Below are positions 11,870 to 23,371 of a stretch of DNA of 64,000 nt, piece after piece. This DNA is from Aulostomus chinensis. Taxonomy: Eukaryota; Chordata; Actinopteri; Syngnathiformes; Aulostomidae. Both the position numbers and the translations under genes were made by a program. Every line of letters begins with the position of its first letter. Within the stretch, counting starts at the first letter, position 1. The stretch is from positions 3,931,001 through 3,995,000 of the forward strand of contig JBBMOA010000008.1 in assembly GCA_037954235.1 (NCBI GenBank). The letters are read 5' to 3'. The notes beneath the pieces are model-generated. The model was not told the DNA's origin and searched no databases. It saw only the letters and a list, made by a program, of their open reading frames with translations.

Positions 11870-12250
11870 GGCAGCACATTGATGCAGTGGTCAGCACTGT
11901 GGCCTCACAGCAAAAAGGTTCCGGATACGAGTCCCGGTTCAAGCACGGGGTCTTTCTGAGTGGAGTCTGCTTGTTCTCCCTGTTCCTGCGTGGGTTCTCT
12001 CTGGTACTCCAGCTTCCTCCACAGTCCAAAGACATCAAGAGGGGACCAGGTTAATCCAGACTCTAAATTGACTGTAGGTGTGACTGTGAGAGCCAATGGT
12101 TGTCTGTCTATATGTGTTGGCCCTGCGATGGACTGGTGACCTGTCCAGGGTGAACCCCGCCTCTCGCCTGAAGGCTGCTGGGATAGGCTCCAGCGCCCCC
12201 TTGACCCCTTAATTGGATAAGCGGAAGAAAATGGATGGATGGATGGATGG
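11870..12250 (+). mobile_element. tRNA-derived fish SINE, forward, full length
   Basis: The best preserved forward copy. Head ggcagcacattgatgcagtg, B-box-like GATACGAGTCCCGG, core cttcctccacagtccaaag, gttggccctgcgatggactg, cctgtccagggtgaaccccg, then ggataagcggaagaaaatgg followed by GGAT repeats. Imperfect 11-bp TSDs (ATCATTTATTA at 11859-11869; ATAATTTATTA at 12251-12261) flank it. The tail is the type found at the ends of Rex3 elements, pointing to mobilisation by that LINE. Confidence 0.9.
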
Positions 12251-12261
12251 ATAATTTATTA

Positions 12262-15202
12262 CAAGTCCCTATTCAGGGATACTTACATAACTAATAAATG
12301 CAGAGTAGAAGAAGTAGAGTAAAAGTGCTTGCTATGACCTTGTGACCGTATATGGGAGCAGACTTGGGAAAAAATGCAAATAAACATTGTAACATTTTGA
12401 GTCATGAAACTGTATTGTAGGGACTGTAGGAAGCTCTGGAGTTCTTCGACGTCTTTACAAAAGTCTCGACTGTTTTAACCAATTTATGTCTCTGCAATAA
12501 AAAAAGTTGTATTGCATCCAGATAAACTTGTGGCATGAAAAATGTACAAAGAAATAAAAGCAAAGAAGAATGACAGCAACACAAATCCTTGAGGATATGA
12601 CGTGTACCAGACGGAGAATGAGTAAGACAACAATAGGATAAGTCGGAATCACTGTGTGACTCTTGTGTTTCTTTTTAAAAACATGTCTGAACTTAGCCTG
12701 CGTGTGACATCGATCCGAGCTTCTGACACATCCATGCTCATGGTTGTTTGACCAAAAGTGTTTGTGACATTTTGACTGCTACATTACAAAACGTAGATTT
12801 CTTACCACTGTGGGAAAAAAAATGTTGACATCGTGTTGATGCAAATCAATTCCACTTTTGGCCACAATGTGGGTTGTAATTGCAGAGTGACGCTATTTTT
12901 TTTTTAACTCAGAAGATGGCAGCTGAAGCACTTTTTGTATAAAATTACTAAATAAATCAATACGATTGATTATCGGGCCACGTCACTCTCTATGTGGGAA
13001 TTCGAGGCAATGTGCAATTTCACATAGATTCAGCCACCTGGTGAGGAGACAGTAAGAGGACTTGGAAGGTGGATGACGATTTCTTCTACACACGGGTGGA
13101 GGAGGAGAACATCGACAGACTTTTTTTAAAAGCGGTTACAGAGGGGAGGAAGCAGAGGAGAAACAGGATGAGACGGACTGAGTTATTTGCAAAAAAGATT
13201 GAAAGGAAAGAATCCTTCTCATGAACATCTAGCTGGAACGAGCGGCAGATTCATTTTAATGAAAGCACTCCCGTGCCTCCGACTTCTGTAGCAGACGTCT
13301 TTGCTATATAACCTTTCCATGTGCAGTCGGCCCCCAGCTCCTTCAATTAATAATCAATGAGCCTGAATTATGCACTATTAAAAAGGCTTCTCATTTGGAT
13401 TATTTTATTATTAAAGTTTCGATATTTCACATTTTACCTGGGTGCTAGGGGGAGAGGCTATGGCTGCTCTGGTTTAATGCAGGTTTATGGCTGTTGGTGT
13501 TGAGTATATCGATTTGAATCATTTTCCTAAAGTGAATGACAATGAGGGCTTTTCACTTCCATCAGCTGACGACGAGAAGGTGATTCTCAAATACATTTTC
13601 CACGTCGAGCTGGATTAAAAAAATCGGACAACAATTGGTCCCATTATTAAAAAAAATGTTTTCACAACTTTAGTATCGTAACAGATTCTCTAATGGATTG
13701 TTGATGGCAATTAGAATATTGAAATATTCACTGCTTCATTCCTCAGTATTGTTATAACCAATTAATAACCAAAATCTTTCAACATGAAAATTCTATTGTT
13801 TTGTGTAGTTTTTAGTTAAAATGCAGAACCGTCGAATGGAGCGTTCGAGAGCTAAATTTCCAAAGACGGACTACAGGGCATCTGGACCGTGTTATTAACG
13901 TGTGCAGCTGCAACTTGATTGATCACATAAGGAGGCTTCTATTGATTAAAGCAGCCATAAATTAATAAATGTTTAATCATGACAGAGTACCTGACAAATA
14001 GCAAACCTTGGACAGGAAGGATTCCAGCATGCAGGGGCGTAGCGCAGGTAATTTCTTGCCCGTGCAGAATCGTCAGGCCCAGTAACCATGTTGCATTTTA
14101 AACTTTCAGCCTCCTCCAGGTTAAGAATGCATCTCGTTTGGAAACAAGCTCTTTGAATTAGGAAGGTTTCACACATGAAATGGTCTGAAAAACAAACAAG
14201 TCCATGGCATGATTTCATTCTTTTTTACGTCTCGTATCAAATATGCATTCATCTGACAAGTATTTGCTCATTAATTAAAAACAGCCTCTGCGTGGTCTGA
14301 AGCAGACACACGGGAATTTTTATAATGACATGAGGTGGAATGCAGGAAATCTGAAGCCCTGCTTCATCTTCTCTTCATCTCCTCCCTTTGCACATGCCAT
14401 CACACAGAGGTCGTCTTTATGGGTGGAAGCAGATGTATATCTGTGTTTTGTTTTCTCCACGAGCTGACCCACTCACATCTCTTCCAGGTCTCATGAGTGC
14501 TAATGTTGGAGCCAGGAGAACTGCCATATGCTTCTACCGGTAGTGGGCTCATTAGGTGCCAGCCTCTCTTCCTGAATGAAAATGTGAAATATCATAGATG
14601 GCCAGATGCAGATGTGACGTGTACATTGACACGTGCAGCGACTGGAACTGAGGCCAGGACTATGACGCCATCCTGGATCACTGCAGACCACTGGATTAAT
14701 AGGCCAGCCCTATTTGTTAATACCCTGTGTGATGGTACTACAGTACTGGACGTGGCTCTGAAGCTCTCCACACAAGGTGGTTCTGCTCAATGTGCACTAA
14801 TCCGTTGTTTCTGCCCCACAGTAACAGCTTTCCTGATAATCTCAGATCAGTGTACATGTTTGCTCGGTGCTCTTGAGGGGTTCCAGCTCTGAGTCAAAAC
14901 TACCCACCAGCTCCAGTTCTATAGGTGAGCACTCACACTGTTATTTTCTCCACTTTTGCAAGGAAAAAGACAGATTTTTTTCAATTTAGCCTCGTGATGT
15001 TTACATTCAACCAACAGACAAAATCGCTGATATTGTGTCTTACTCGGATCTTACGCACAGCTTCACTAATGCATTTTCCAAAAAGGGTCATGACTTCTCA
15101 TGTTCCATTTGAAGGCAGTACAAGACCCAACATTTCCCTCTGCTCCCTGCCAAGCCAAGCAGCCCCTGCTTGTGGGCAATTCAGAGTAGGAAACAGGTTT
15201 CT
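12262..15202. other. Noncoding; possible conserved regulatory DNA at 13.2-14.3 kb
   Basis: No coding or repeat signature found. From about 13250 to 14300 the sequence is AT-rich with many homeodomain-type ATTA/TAAT cores, for example ttcaattaataatcaatgag at 13343-13362 and aaattaataaatgtttaatc at 13959-13978. Such composition is typical of vertebrate conserved noncoding elements but proves nothing by itself. The plus frame 14497-14892 (131 codons) has no recognisable features. Confidence 0.3.
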
Positions 15203-15219
15203 TATATATATATATATAT

Positions 15220-15268
<49 letters not shown>

Positions 15269-15353
15269 GATATAGATATAGATATAGATATAGATAGATA
15301 GCTATATCTACATATAGATATAGATATATAGATATAGATACATACATATATAC
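15203..15353. repeat. Compound (AT)n / (GATATA)n microsatellite
   Basis: (TA)n runs, then ATAGAT-type hexamers, then a self-complementary centre tagatagctatatcta at about 15293-15309. It produces spurious Tyr/Ile-rich reading frames on both strands. Confidence 0.9.
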
Positions 15354-17307
15354 AGGTCTGTCTGTGCTACACATCAGCAAGCAAATAAATACAGTCCCCT
15401 AAATGTGGGGCTGTCTTTTGGCTAGTGACAAATGAACTTTCAACATTGAGAGTGTCAGGTTCTTAAGTTCAAAAGTTTACCTCCACAACAAAATAGCTGG
15501 TTTCTATTCTAGGTTACTGTCTGCCCACCGCCTTTGTTATTTTAGCAAGAAAAAGAACCAAGACGTTCGCTCCTACTCTCTCTGTCTGAGGAGCCAACTG
15601 TGACCTCTTGCTGTGTAGAATCTATTTCTTTGATAAACAAAACAGAAGTAGTTGATTTTCCTGTTTGTTTTCTCCTGATGAGGGATGAAATCAGCGTTAA
15701 TTTAGAAAAACATCCTCTCAGCAAATACCTCTGCGTGCTGTCATTCACACAGAAGGCCAAGACCACAATGTTTTACGTGAGCTTGCACCTGTAGAACTAA
15801 TTTAAGTGCAAATAAATGTTGGGAGCATAAGAGATGTCTGCTCGAGCGTCCGGTGTAATTTAATGAAACTTTAAGGTGGAAGTGGGCTATTTGCATTACA
15901 GCCACCACGGTTACTGCTTTTCACCATTACTGTTATGGTTAAATTGGACTGAATTTTTACATTTATTCCTTGTTGCAACCAAAATCGAAAGCATTGAGAA
16001 TCTTTTGCACCATTTACAACAGCATTGTGAAGTTCAGCCTCGACCTGAACGAAATTATTTCCTCTAGTCTCCCCCACTGAGGCAGCAGCCAGGAGGCAGC
16101 TGCCTGAGAGCTGACCGGCTATCCACTGAAGTTAATTCAAATTTCACAAAATGTAGATTTTGCCGACGATTAAGTATCGGGGCCACGCATGAGAAAAAAA
16201 TGAGAAGTGGAGGATTTTTTTCCATTATGCATTTCTAAGGAAGAGAGTCGATATGTCGGGGAAAAAAAAGACAAAATGACCAGAATAAAAGGTGTTCACT
16301 GCCAGGAAAAAAAAAATATAATAACTTACCATAAAACACCAATTCAGCAAGTTCTGTACTGTAGTGCAATGGTTGAGAGGTTAGAGTTTAGCTCTCCCAC
16401 ATGGGACAGCTGCCGTCCCAGCTGGACACATCAAATTTTATTTGTAAAGCCTGAAGATAACACTGGACTCAAGCAACTGTCAGGGACTGCCGACAAAGTT
16501 ACTGCACAGAGAAGAAGAACAAGAGCAAGAACATTCAGTTGTTTCTTTCCTGTGTGTATGGTGCCACCCGAATAAAGAAAAGTAATGCTCTATGGTTGGT
16601 TAGACTACAGCTTTTGTTGAAAAAAGGAAAATGGCTGTTATGCCATTTTCAAATCAACAAAAAACCTGAAATCACTGTGGTTAACAGCAAATATTTGGTC
16701 ATGTGTGTTTGTGACTTTTCACTTTTTGCATGTAACAAAATTGTTCTTATACAAAACTATATAGAAATATCTCTCTATATATATTGGGTATCATTCAGAT
16801 GGATTAGTGTAATTGCTACATAGAGTAGGAGTACTTCTTATGAAATTATAAATGTACGTGAACACTTTTAACTGGTTAACCTTTGGTGACTTAGATTTAC
16901 AAGTTATTTTAAAATCACCGGTGGAAGTTAATCAAGCCACAGAGTTGTTATGGGAAACCGTGAATCAATACGGGGCCTGGGGATCCTGATGCTGCCTGTG
17001 TTTAAACCATATTGCTATGTTTACCTGGCTAACTATCTGTTGACTTCTGCGGTGTCATAGGACTAAAGGTTAAGACAACATAAATGATATTTACATGGGG
17101 GTTACAAGGCACCTTGACTCTGTTGTGGAAACACATCAATCTCCCAGGCAATCAACAATGTGGTTTGCCATGTCGCCTGAGGGCAATAAAAACTCCCAGA
17201 GCTCCTATTTCAGTGATTGGGTTGAGCAGATGGAGTGATTCAGTGGAACGATGAGCTAAGAGACAGGGGATGACGTGAGCCAGATCATTTGGCTCAGCTC
17301 TGAAATT
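15354..17307. other. Noncoding; one antisense LINE-tail scrap
   Basis: No gene recognised. catcaaattttatttgtaaa at about 16428-16447 looks like an antisense L2-like tail (compare 10113-10169). The plus frame 16207-16575 has no domain signature. Confidence 0.3.
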
Positions 17308-17339
17308 AGAGCTGTCTCTTTAAGATCCGAGACAGCTCT
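17308..17339. other. Perfect 11-bp-stem hairpin
   Basis: AGAGCTGTCTC (17308-17318) and GAGACAGCTCT (17329-17339) are exact inverted repeats with a 10-base loop. A second, outer inverted pair, CATTTGGCT near 17286 and AGCCAAATG near 17373, encloses it. It could be the core of a small foldback element or a structured site; no TSD identified. Confidence 0.6.
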
Positions 17340-18521
17340 TTATCTAGTACCACTTCTGGCTCATATGAATTCAGCCAAATGGAGAGATTCTTTGGCCTGT
17401 GGCTGGTATGAGCCCTTGAAGGTAATTATATGAACACATCGATACCATTATCACTTCCAGACTACAATTACATCGAGTCTGAACTTGAATAATGTAAACA
17501 CATGACACACTGTGTGTGGAGGATGAGTTCTAACGAGAATGAACATGATGTGACACATCAAAACAGCAGCACTTTTAGTTCCAACATTGTTTGACCTTCA
17601 CATGCTCTTTTTTTCACACAGTCATTTGTGTCTGACTCTCATTGTGCTTTTTGCTGTTTGTATCCTTCCTATCAATCAGCTGGTTAGCGCCTTGTGGCTG
17701 TGTGGTGGCTGCACCCATGTCACTGACAAAGTTATGTATTTTACTTTCAGCACATTACAAACATCAATTTTTTTTCCTAATTTTTAAATACAACACTCAT
17801 TTATTAATTTTGGTTGTGACTTTTCTCTAACTTGACAGCACACATTTTAGTTAACATTCTATCATTAGTACTGCTGATTTAATAATGTTTAATCTTCTTA
17901 ACCGCCCCAGCCAAGAGAGGAAGTATCGCCAACGAAGATGGCCCCATATACGTTGCCACAGGAAATGGAGGAGGTCAATTGGTTGGGATATCTATATTTG
18001 TTATGTATCTTTAATGACATTCATAATGCATTATGACTGCATGATGACTGACTGTCGACAGGAGACCACACTTGCACGACAGCATGCAGAGGTGACGCCA
18101 GCTCAGGTGCTGTGTAGCTGGTGTTCTGTCAGTGCCCTGATGAACAGAGGAGGGAAGAGTCTGTTGTCCAGAGTGCTGATGCTGCCTGTGGTGCCCAGGG
18201 GAAAAAAACGGGAGGATGCCGGTCGTTCCTTAGCTTGGTGCTAATTTGGTGCTCCCGTGCATGCAGAGTTTGAATCAGCTGACAGGCAATGAGTAGCAAC
18301 TACTTTCACTGAGACACATTTGCAGTTTTGCAGAGTTGATTCAGGCAGGCCCTGGTATCACTGCCATTACAAAGAGCCCGAGTGCTGGATGTGTGCCTGC
18401 GCATGGACAGAGGGTTTGAGTGGATGATACCACTCACGGTCAGGTTCCAAGAGAGAGAGGGAGAGAGATTCTGGTTTTATTGTCTGTCTGATGACATCAT
18501 GGGTCACAGGCCACAGTGACC
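17340..18521. other. Noncoding spacer
   Basis: No recognisable exon or element. The frame 17885-18244 (plus) has no family features. Confidence 0.35.
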
Positions 18522-18567
18522 AATTGCAGCTTTGCCAAAAAAAAAAAAAAAAAATTGCAGCTTTGCC
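18522..18567 (+). mobile_element. Poly(A) tract bracketed by a 15-bp direct repeat (bodyless retroposition scar)
   Basis: AATTGCAGCTTTGCC occurs at 18522-18536 and again at 18553-18567, separated only by 16-18 A residues. This is the layout of a target-primed reverse transcription event in which only the tail was inserted: target-site duplication plus poly(A) without a body. Replication slippage is an alternative. Confidence 0.6.
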
Positions 18568-18673
18568 TCTCAGGGTTCTGGGCAGGATTGGCATCCAGGT
18601 GTGCCCCTTTGTTCTGTTCCTATCCATGTGGTCAGGCCATCAGGCCCCACAGTGCACTCAAAAATCCCTGGTA

Positions 18674-19371
18674 GTCAGGACTCATGATATACTGTAATAC
18701 ACTATGCAGTTTCATAAGTTATCATTGTAGGCGTTCAGCAAAGTTGATGCATCTATAATCATTCATGCTTCATTATAAAGTTTCATTTAGGTGCTCGTGA
18801 AATATAATACTTTTTCATGCATTCAAAGAATTTATGTTCCATTATGAGTGATTATTTTAGAAAAATGCAGAAAAATGCAGTGAAATATGTCTGAAACCTC
18901 AAGATATGAAAGCTGGTGCTAGGTTACTAAAAGCATGATTTGGTGGAAAATTATGCGTGAAGTAAGTGAAGTGTTTTTCTGTGCTTTGTCTGGTGGAAGA
19001 ACATACTGTTGTGCCCTTGTTGCAATTTCACTTGGCTTCTACCTGTGCAAATTTGCAGAATCTTTCTTGTAGTGTGTTCTTATCCAATGATCAGGAATTG
19101 TTGGGACAACTCAACTCAACATCTTGAGGTTCCAGACAACTTATCATATTTTTAAAAAATATTTATCATGATATTTTTTTGCATAATAATCACTGATAAT
19201 GAGCATAAACTCATTTGTATGCATAAAAAAGTATTACACTTTACTTTGCACCTACAATGAAATGTTACAATGGAGCATGACTGATAAGGAATGATTTAAT
19301 ATGTGCTTCACTTTACTTAACAGCTACAAATGATAACTTATGATACTGCATATCATATCATGAGTCCTGAC
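18674..19371. mobile_element. Long-TIR nonautonomous DNA transposon (MITE-like), TA-flanked
   Basis: The left arm (about 18674-18858) and the reverse complement of the right arm (about 19185-19371) align over their length: GTCAGGACTCATGATAT at the tip, then cataagttatcat, catgct, taatacttttt, atgcat and gtgattatt in the same order. The element is 698 bp. TA lies outside both tips (18672-18673 and 19372-19373), compatible with a Tc1/mariner-type TA duplication, but superfamily is not proven. No transposase frame inside. A Rex3 copy is inserted exactly at its right edge. Confidence 0.75.
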
Positions 19372-19374
19372 TAC

Positions 19375-22300
19375 CCTCCTGGAACCGTTACCTTATCGTG
19401 GTGGAGGAGTTTGAATGCCCTAGTGACCCTAGGAGCTATGCTGTTGGGGGCATTTTCCCCCAGGTAGGGTGACCCAAGGCAGACTGGTCCTAGGCGAAGG
19501 GCCGAACAAAGAACGGTTCAACAGACCCCTCATAGAAAACCCAACAAGTGCTTTGTGTACCCTGCCCGGAGGGGCACCGGGGCCCCCGCCCTGGAGCCAG
19601 GCTTGGGGCGGGGGCTTGAAGGCGAGCGCCTGGTGGCCAGGCCTTGGCTTGTGGGGCCCGGGCGGGCCTAGCCCGAAAAGGAGGTACGAGCAAGTCCTCC
19701 CTTGGACTCACCGCCCACAGGAGGAACCGGAGGGGTCCGGTGCAATGTGGTTTGGGTGGCAGTTCAAGGTGGAGGCCTCGACTGTCTGAACCCCAGACAT
19801 GGAAGCTGGCTTTTGGGACATGGAGCGTTACCTCTCTGGCTGGAAAGGAGCTGGAACTGGTGGGAGAGGTTGAGCGTTACCGGCGAGACATAGTTGGCCT
19901 CACCTCGACACATAGCTCTGGGTCCGGAACCCGAGTCCTTGAGAGGGGTTGGACTTTCTCTTTTGCTAGAGTTGCTCCAGGTGAGAGGCGGAGGGCGGGG
20001 GTGGGCTTTTTGGTTGCCCCTAGACTCTCTGCCTGCATGTTGGGGTTTACCCCAGTGGACGAAAGGGTTGCTTCCCTGTGCCTTCGGGTAGGGGAACGGG
20101 TCCTGACAGTGGTCTGCACGTATGCACCGAACACCAGTTCAGAGTACCCACCCTTTTTGGAGTCCATAGGAAGGGTACTGGATGGTGCCCCGGCTGGGGA
20201 CTCCATTGTCCTACTCGGAGACTTCAACGCTGACGTGGGCAATGACAGCGTGACCTGGAGGGGCATGATTGGGAGGAACGGCAGGCTTGACCTGAACCCG
20301 AGTGGTGTTCAGTTATTGGACTTATGTGCAAGTCGCAGTTTGTCCATAATGAACACCATGTTCGAACATAAGGATGCCCACCGGTGCACGTGGCACCAGG
20401 ACATCCTAGGTCGCAGGTCAATGATCGATTTTATAGTCGTATCATTTGACCTGCGACCGCATGTTCTGGACACCTGGGTGAAGAGAAGAGCTGAGCTGTC
20501 AACTGATCACCATCTGGTGGTGAGTTGGATCAGATGGCAGGGGAAGAGGCCACGCAGACCTGGCAGGCCCAAACAAGTGGTGAGGGTTTGTTGGGAACGC
20601 CTGGCGGAAGAACCTGTCAGAATGATCTTTAACTCCCACCTCCGGTAGAGCTTTGACCATGTCCCGGGGGCGGTGGGGGACATTGAGTCCGAATGGGCCA
20701 TGTTCCGCTCTGCCATTGTCGAGGCGGCTGCTGTGAGCTGTGGCCGCAAGGCTGCTGGGGCCTGTCGGTCGCCGCTGGAGGACACCAGAGGTGAGGGGAG
20801 CCGTCAGGCTGAAGAAGGAGGCTTACAGGTCATGGCTGGCCTGTGGGTCTCCAGAGGCTGCCGACCGGTACCGGCGGGCCAAACGGTGTGCAGCTGTGGC
20901 GGTCGCCAAGGCAAAAACTCGGGCGTGGGAAGAGTTCGGTGAGGCCATGGAGAACGACTGTCGGTCTGCTCCTGGTGACAAACCGTCCGTCGCCTCAGGG
21001 GGGGAAGGCGGCAACTTGCCCCCACTGTTTACAGTGGGGGCGGGAGGCTGCTGACATCAACTGGGGAGATAATTGAGCAGTGGAAGGAATACTTTGAGGA
21101 ACTCCTCAATCCCACCAACACGTACTCCATGGAGGAGGCAGAGTTTGGGCAGTGCTGGGGGGGGGGGGTCATCCAATCTCCGGGGCAGAAGTTGCCGAGG
21201 CAGTTAAGCAACTCTGCGGTGGCAGAGCCCCGGGGATGGATGAGATCCACCCTGGGTATCTCAGGGCTCTGGATGTTGTGGGGCTGTCTTGGCTGACACG
21301 TCTCTGCAACATTGCGTGGACATCGGGGGTGGTGCCTTTGGAGTGGCAGACCGGGGTGGTGGTCCCCGACTTTAAGAAAGGGGACCAGAGGGTGTGTTCC
21401 AACTATCGGGGGATCACACTCCTCAGCCTCCCTGGTAAGGTCTACGCCAGGGTACTGGAGAGGAGGGTCAGGGCGATAGTCGAACCTCAGATTGAGGAGG
21501 AGCAGTGTGGGTTTCGTCCTGGCCGTGGAACCATGGATCAGCTCTTCACCCTCGCTAGGGTGCTGGAGGGGGCATGGGAGTTTGCCCAACCAGTCCACAT
21601 GTGTTTTGTGGACTTGGAGAAGGCTTTCGACTGTGTTCCCAGAAGCATCCTGTGGGGGGTACTCAGGGAGTATGGGGTGGATGGCCCTTTACAAAGGGCT
21701 GTTCGGTTATTCTACCGGAGGAGTGAGAGTGTGGTCCGCGTGGCCGGTAGTAAGTCGGACTTGTTCCCAGTGAGGGTTGGACTCCGTCAAGGCTGCCCTT
21801 GTCACCGGTTCTGTTCATAACCTTTATGGACAGAATTTCTAGGCGCAGCGGGGTGGTGGAGGGGTTGAGTTTTGTGGCAGGAGGGTGTCGTCTCTGCTGT
21901 TTGCGGCTGACGTAGTCCTCTTAGCGCCATTGGGCCACGACCTCCAGCTCTTGCTGGGACAGTTTGCAGCCGAATGTGAAGCGGCTGGGATGAGAATCAG
22001 CACCTCCAAGTCTGAGGCCATGGTCCGCAACCGGAAAAGGGTGGTTTGCCCACTCCGGGTTGGGGGGGAAGTCTTACCTAAGGTGGAGGAGTTCAAGTAT
22101 CTCGGGGTCTTGTTCATGAGTGAGGGTAAGATGGAGCGGGAGATTGTCAGGCGGATTGGGGCGGCATCCGCAGTGATGCAGGTGCTAAACCAGTCTGTTG
22201 TGGTGAAGAGGGAGCTTAGCCAAAAGGCGAGGCTCTGGATTTACTGGTCAGTCTACGTTCCAACCCTCACCTGTGGTCATGAGCTTTGGGTAATGACCGA

Positions 22301-22709
22301 AAGAACAAGATCGCGAATACAAGCGGCCGAAATGAGTTTCCTCCGCAGGGTGGCTGGGCTGTCCCTTAGAGATAGGGTGAGAAGCTCAGTCATTCGGGAA
22401 GGGCTCAGAGTAGAGCTGCTGCTCCTCCATGTTGAGAGGGGCCAGTTGAGGTGGTTCGGGCATCTGGTGAGGATGCCTCCTGGACGCCTCCCTCGGGAGG
22501 TTTTCCAGGCATGCCCAACCGGGGGGAGGCCCCGAGGCCACGCTGGAGGGATTATATCTCGCGGATGGCCTGGGAATGCCTCGGGATTCCCCCGGAAGAG
22601 CTGGTTGAAGTGGCTGGGGAGATGGCAGTCTGGGCTTCCTTGCTGAGACTGCTGCCCCCCCCCCCCCCCCGACTCAGACTCACCGGATAAAGCGGAGGAC
22701 GAGGAGGAG
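19375..22709 (+). mobile_element. Rex3 (RTE-clade) non-LTR retrotransposon, near full length, dead
   Basis: A 3.3 kb GC-rich element in AT-rich DNA. A 13-bp direct repeat GAGTCCTGACTAC lies at 19362-19374 and 22710-22722 and is the target-site duplication. The 5' region begins cctcctggaaccgttacctt, the leader I remember for full-length members of this fish family. The body encodes an AP endonuclease then a reverse transcriptase. The 3' end is a C-run (22657-22670) followed by cggataaagcggaggacgag, a mutated form of the GGATAAGCGGAAGAAAATGG tail seen on SINEs here. tggcagaccggggtggtggt at 21344-21363 matches, from memory, a widely used Rex3 PCR primer site, and cccttgtcaccgg near 21793 fits the second apart from one missing base. 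It is inactivated by a stop and several frameshifts. Confidence 0.9.
19644..22686 (+). pseudogene. Rex3 endonuclease-reverse transcriptase polyprotein, pseudogene
   Basis: Endonuclease region 19800-20540: LAFGTWSVTSLAGKELEL, then VVCTYAPN, LLGDFNADVGNDS, RSMIDFIVVS and LSTDHHLVVS (the terminal SDH-like box). The first catalytic motif reads WSV; AGC at 19824-19826 replaces the expected Asn codon. TAG at 20646-20648 stops the frame. Linker TPEVRGAVRLKKEAYRSWL resumes in another frame after about 20780; QWKEYFEELLNPTNT at 21075-21119 is in a third frame; the G-run at 21157-21168 shifts again. RT motifs from 21170: GYLRALDVVGLSWLTRLCN, NYRGITLLSLPGKVYARVLE, CGFRPGRGTMDQLF, FVDLEKAFDCVPR (motif A intact), GLRQGCP followed by a one-base deletion near 21799. 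Motif C reads FAADVV instead of FADDVV: GCT at 21906-21908 replaces an Asp codon. The C-terminal part (HELWVMTERTRSRIQAAEMS) continues to a last shift near 22530. No activity possible. Confidence 0.92.
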
Positions 22710-22722
22710 GAGTCCTGACTAC

Positions 22723-23256
22723 TGTTGATTGTGGGTGTGTATGGAAACTTACAATGCATTTTAAACACAACAGTTAACCTCTATGAATTTTGTTGTAATG
22801 CGCTGTAGATGTCGTACTCGAAGACAGTGTTACAGAGTTCTCTTCTGCTTATTCTGATTATTTTATGCACCAAATTTATTGTTTTGCTTTAATGGTTAGT
22901 TAATTGTTTTACTCAAGTTATTGATTAATATTTTAAGATTAGACTATTTTTGCAGCTAATTGCTAATTGTAAACCTTGTCCTTCTCTCATGTCTCGTGTG
23001 CGATTTGCCAGGTCTGTCATGCTCAGTATATTCAGGTTGTTGTTTGTGTTCGTTGAGCTCAATTTAAGTTGATAAATTCACTTTTTACCCTTCACACTTT
23101 GAGTCTCTTGTGCAAAACCGTTTGGTCCCCGACAGACTGCACAGGTGCATAATATGCAAAGGTCTTGCTACAGTAGGCTAATGTTAGCCTGGTGAGACCA
23201 TACAAATGTCGTGAGCTCAAGAGTTGAGCCCTGCAGCAACGTCTGGATCTCCTCAT
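22723..23256. other. Noncoding spacer
   Basis: AT-rich flank right of the Rex3 insertion. No gene recognised. Confidence 0.35.
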
Positions 23257-23371
23257 GAACCACTATGAGGAACCAATATGAGAAACCATTATGAGGAACC
23301 ACTATGAGGAACCACTATGAGAAACCACTATGAGAAACCACTATGGAGAACCACTATGAGGAACCACTGTG
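23257..23371. repeat. 13-bp minisatellite, about 8.8 copies
   Basis: Unit GAACCACTATGAG in strict 13-bp register with single-base variants (AAACC/GAACC, CAATATGAG, CATTATGAG, CTATGGA). No reading frame of interest runs through it. Confidence 0.9.

Noticed and set aside
19490..22768. Several long minus-strand frames across the Rex3 element
   Set aside because: Shadows of the GC-rich plus-strand coding sequence.
23257..23371. CRISPR-like array
   Set aside because: Contiguous 13-bp tandem units without spacers in a eukaryotic genome.
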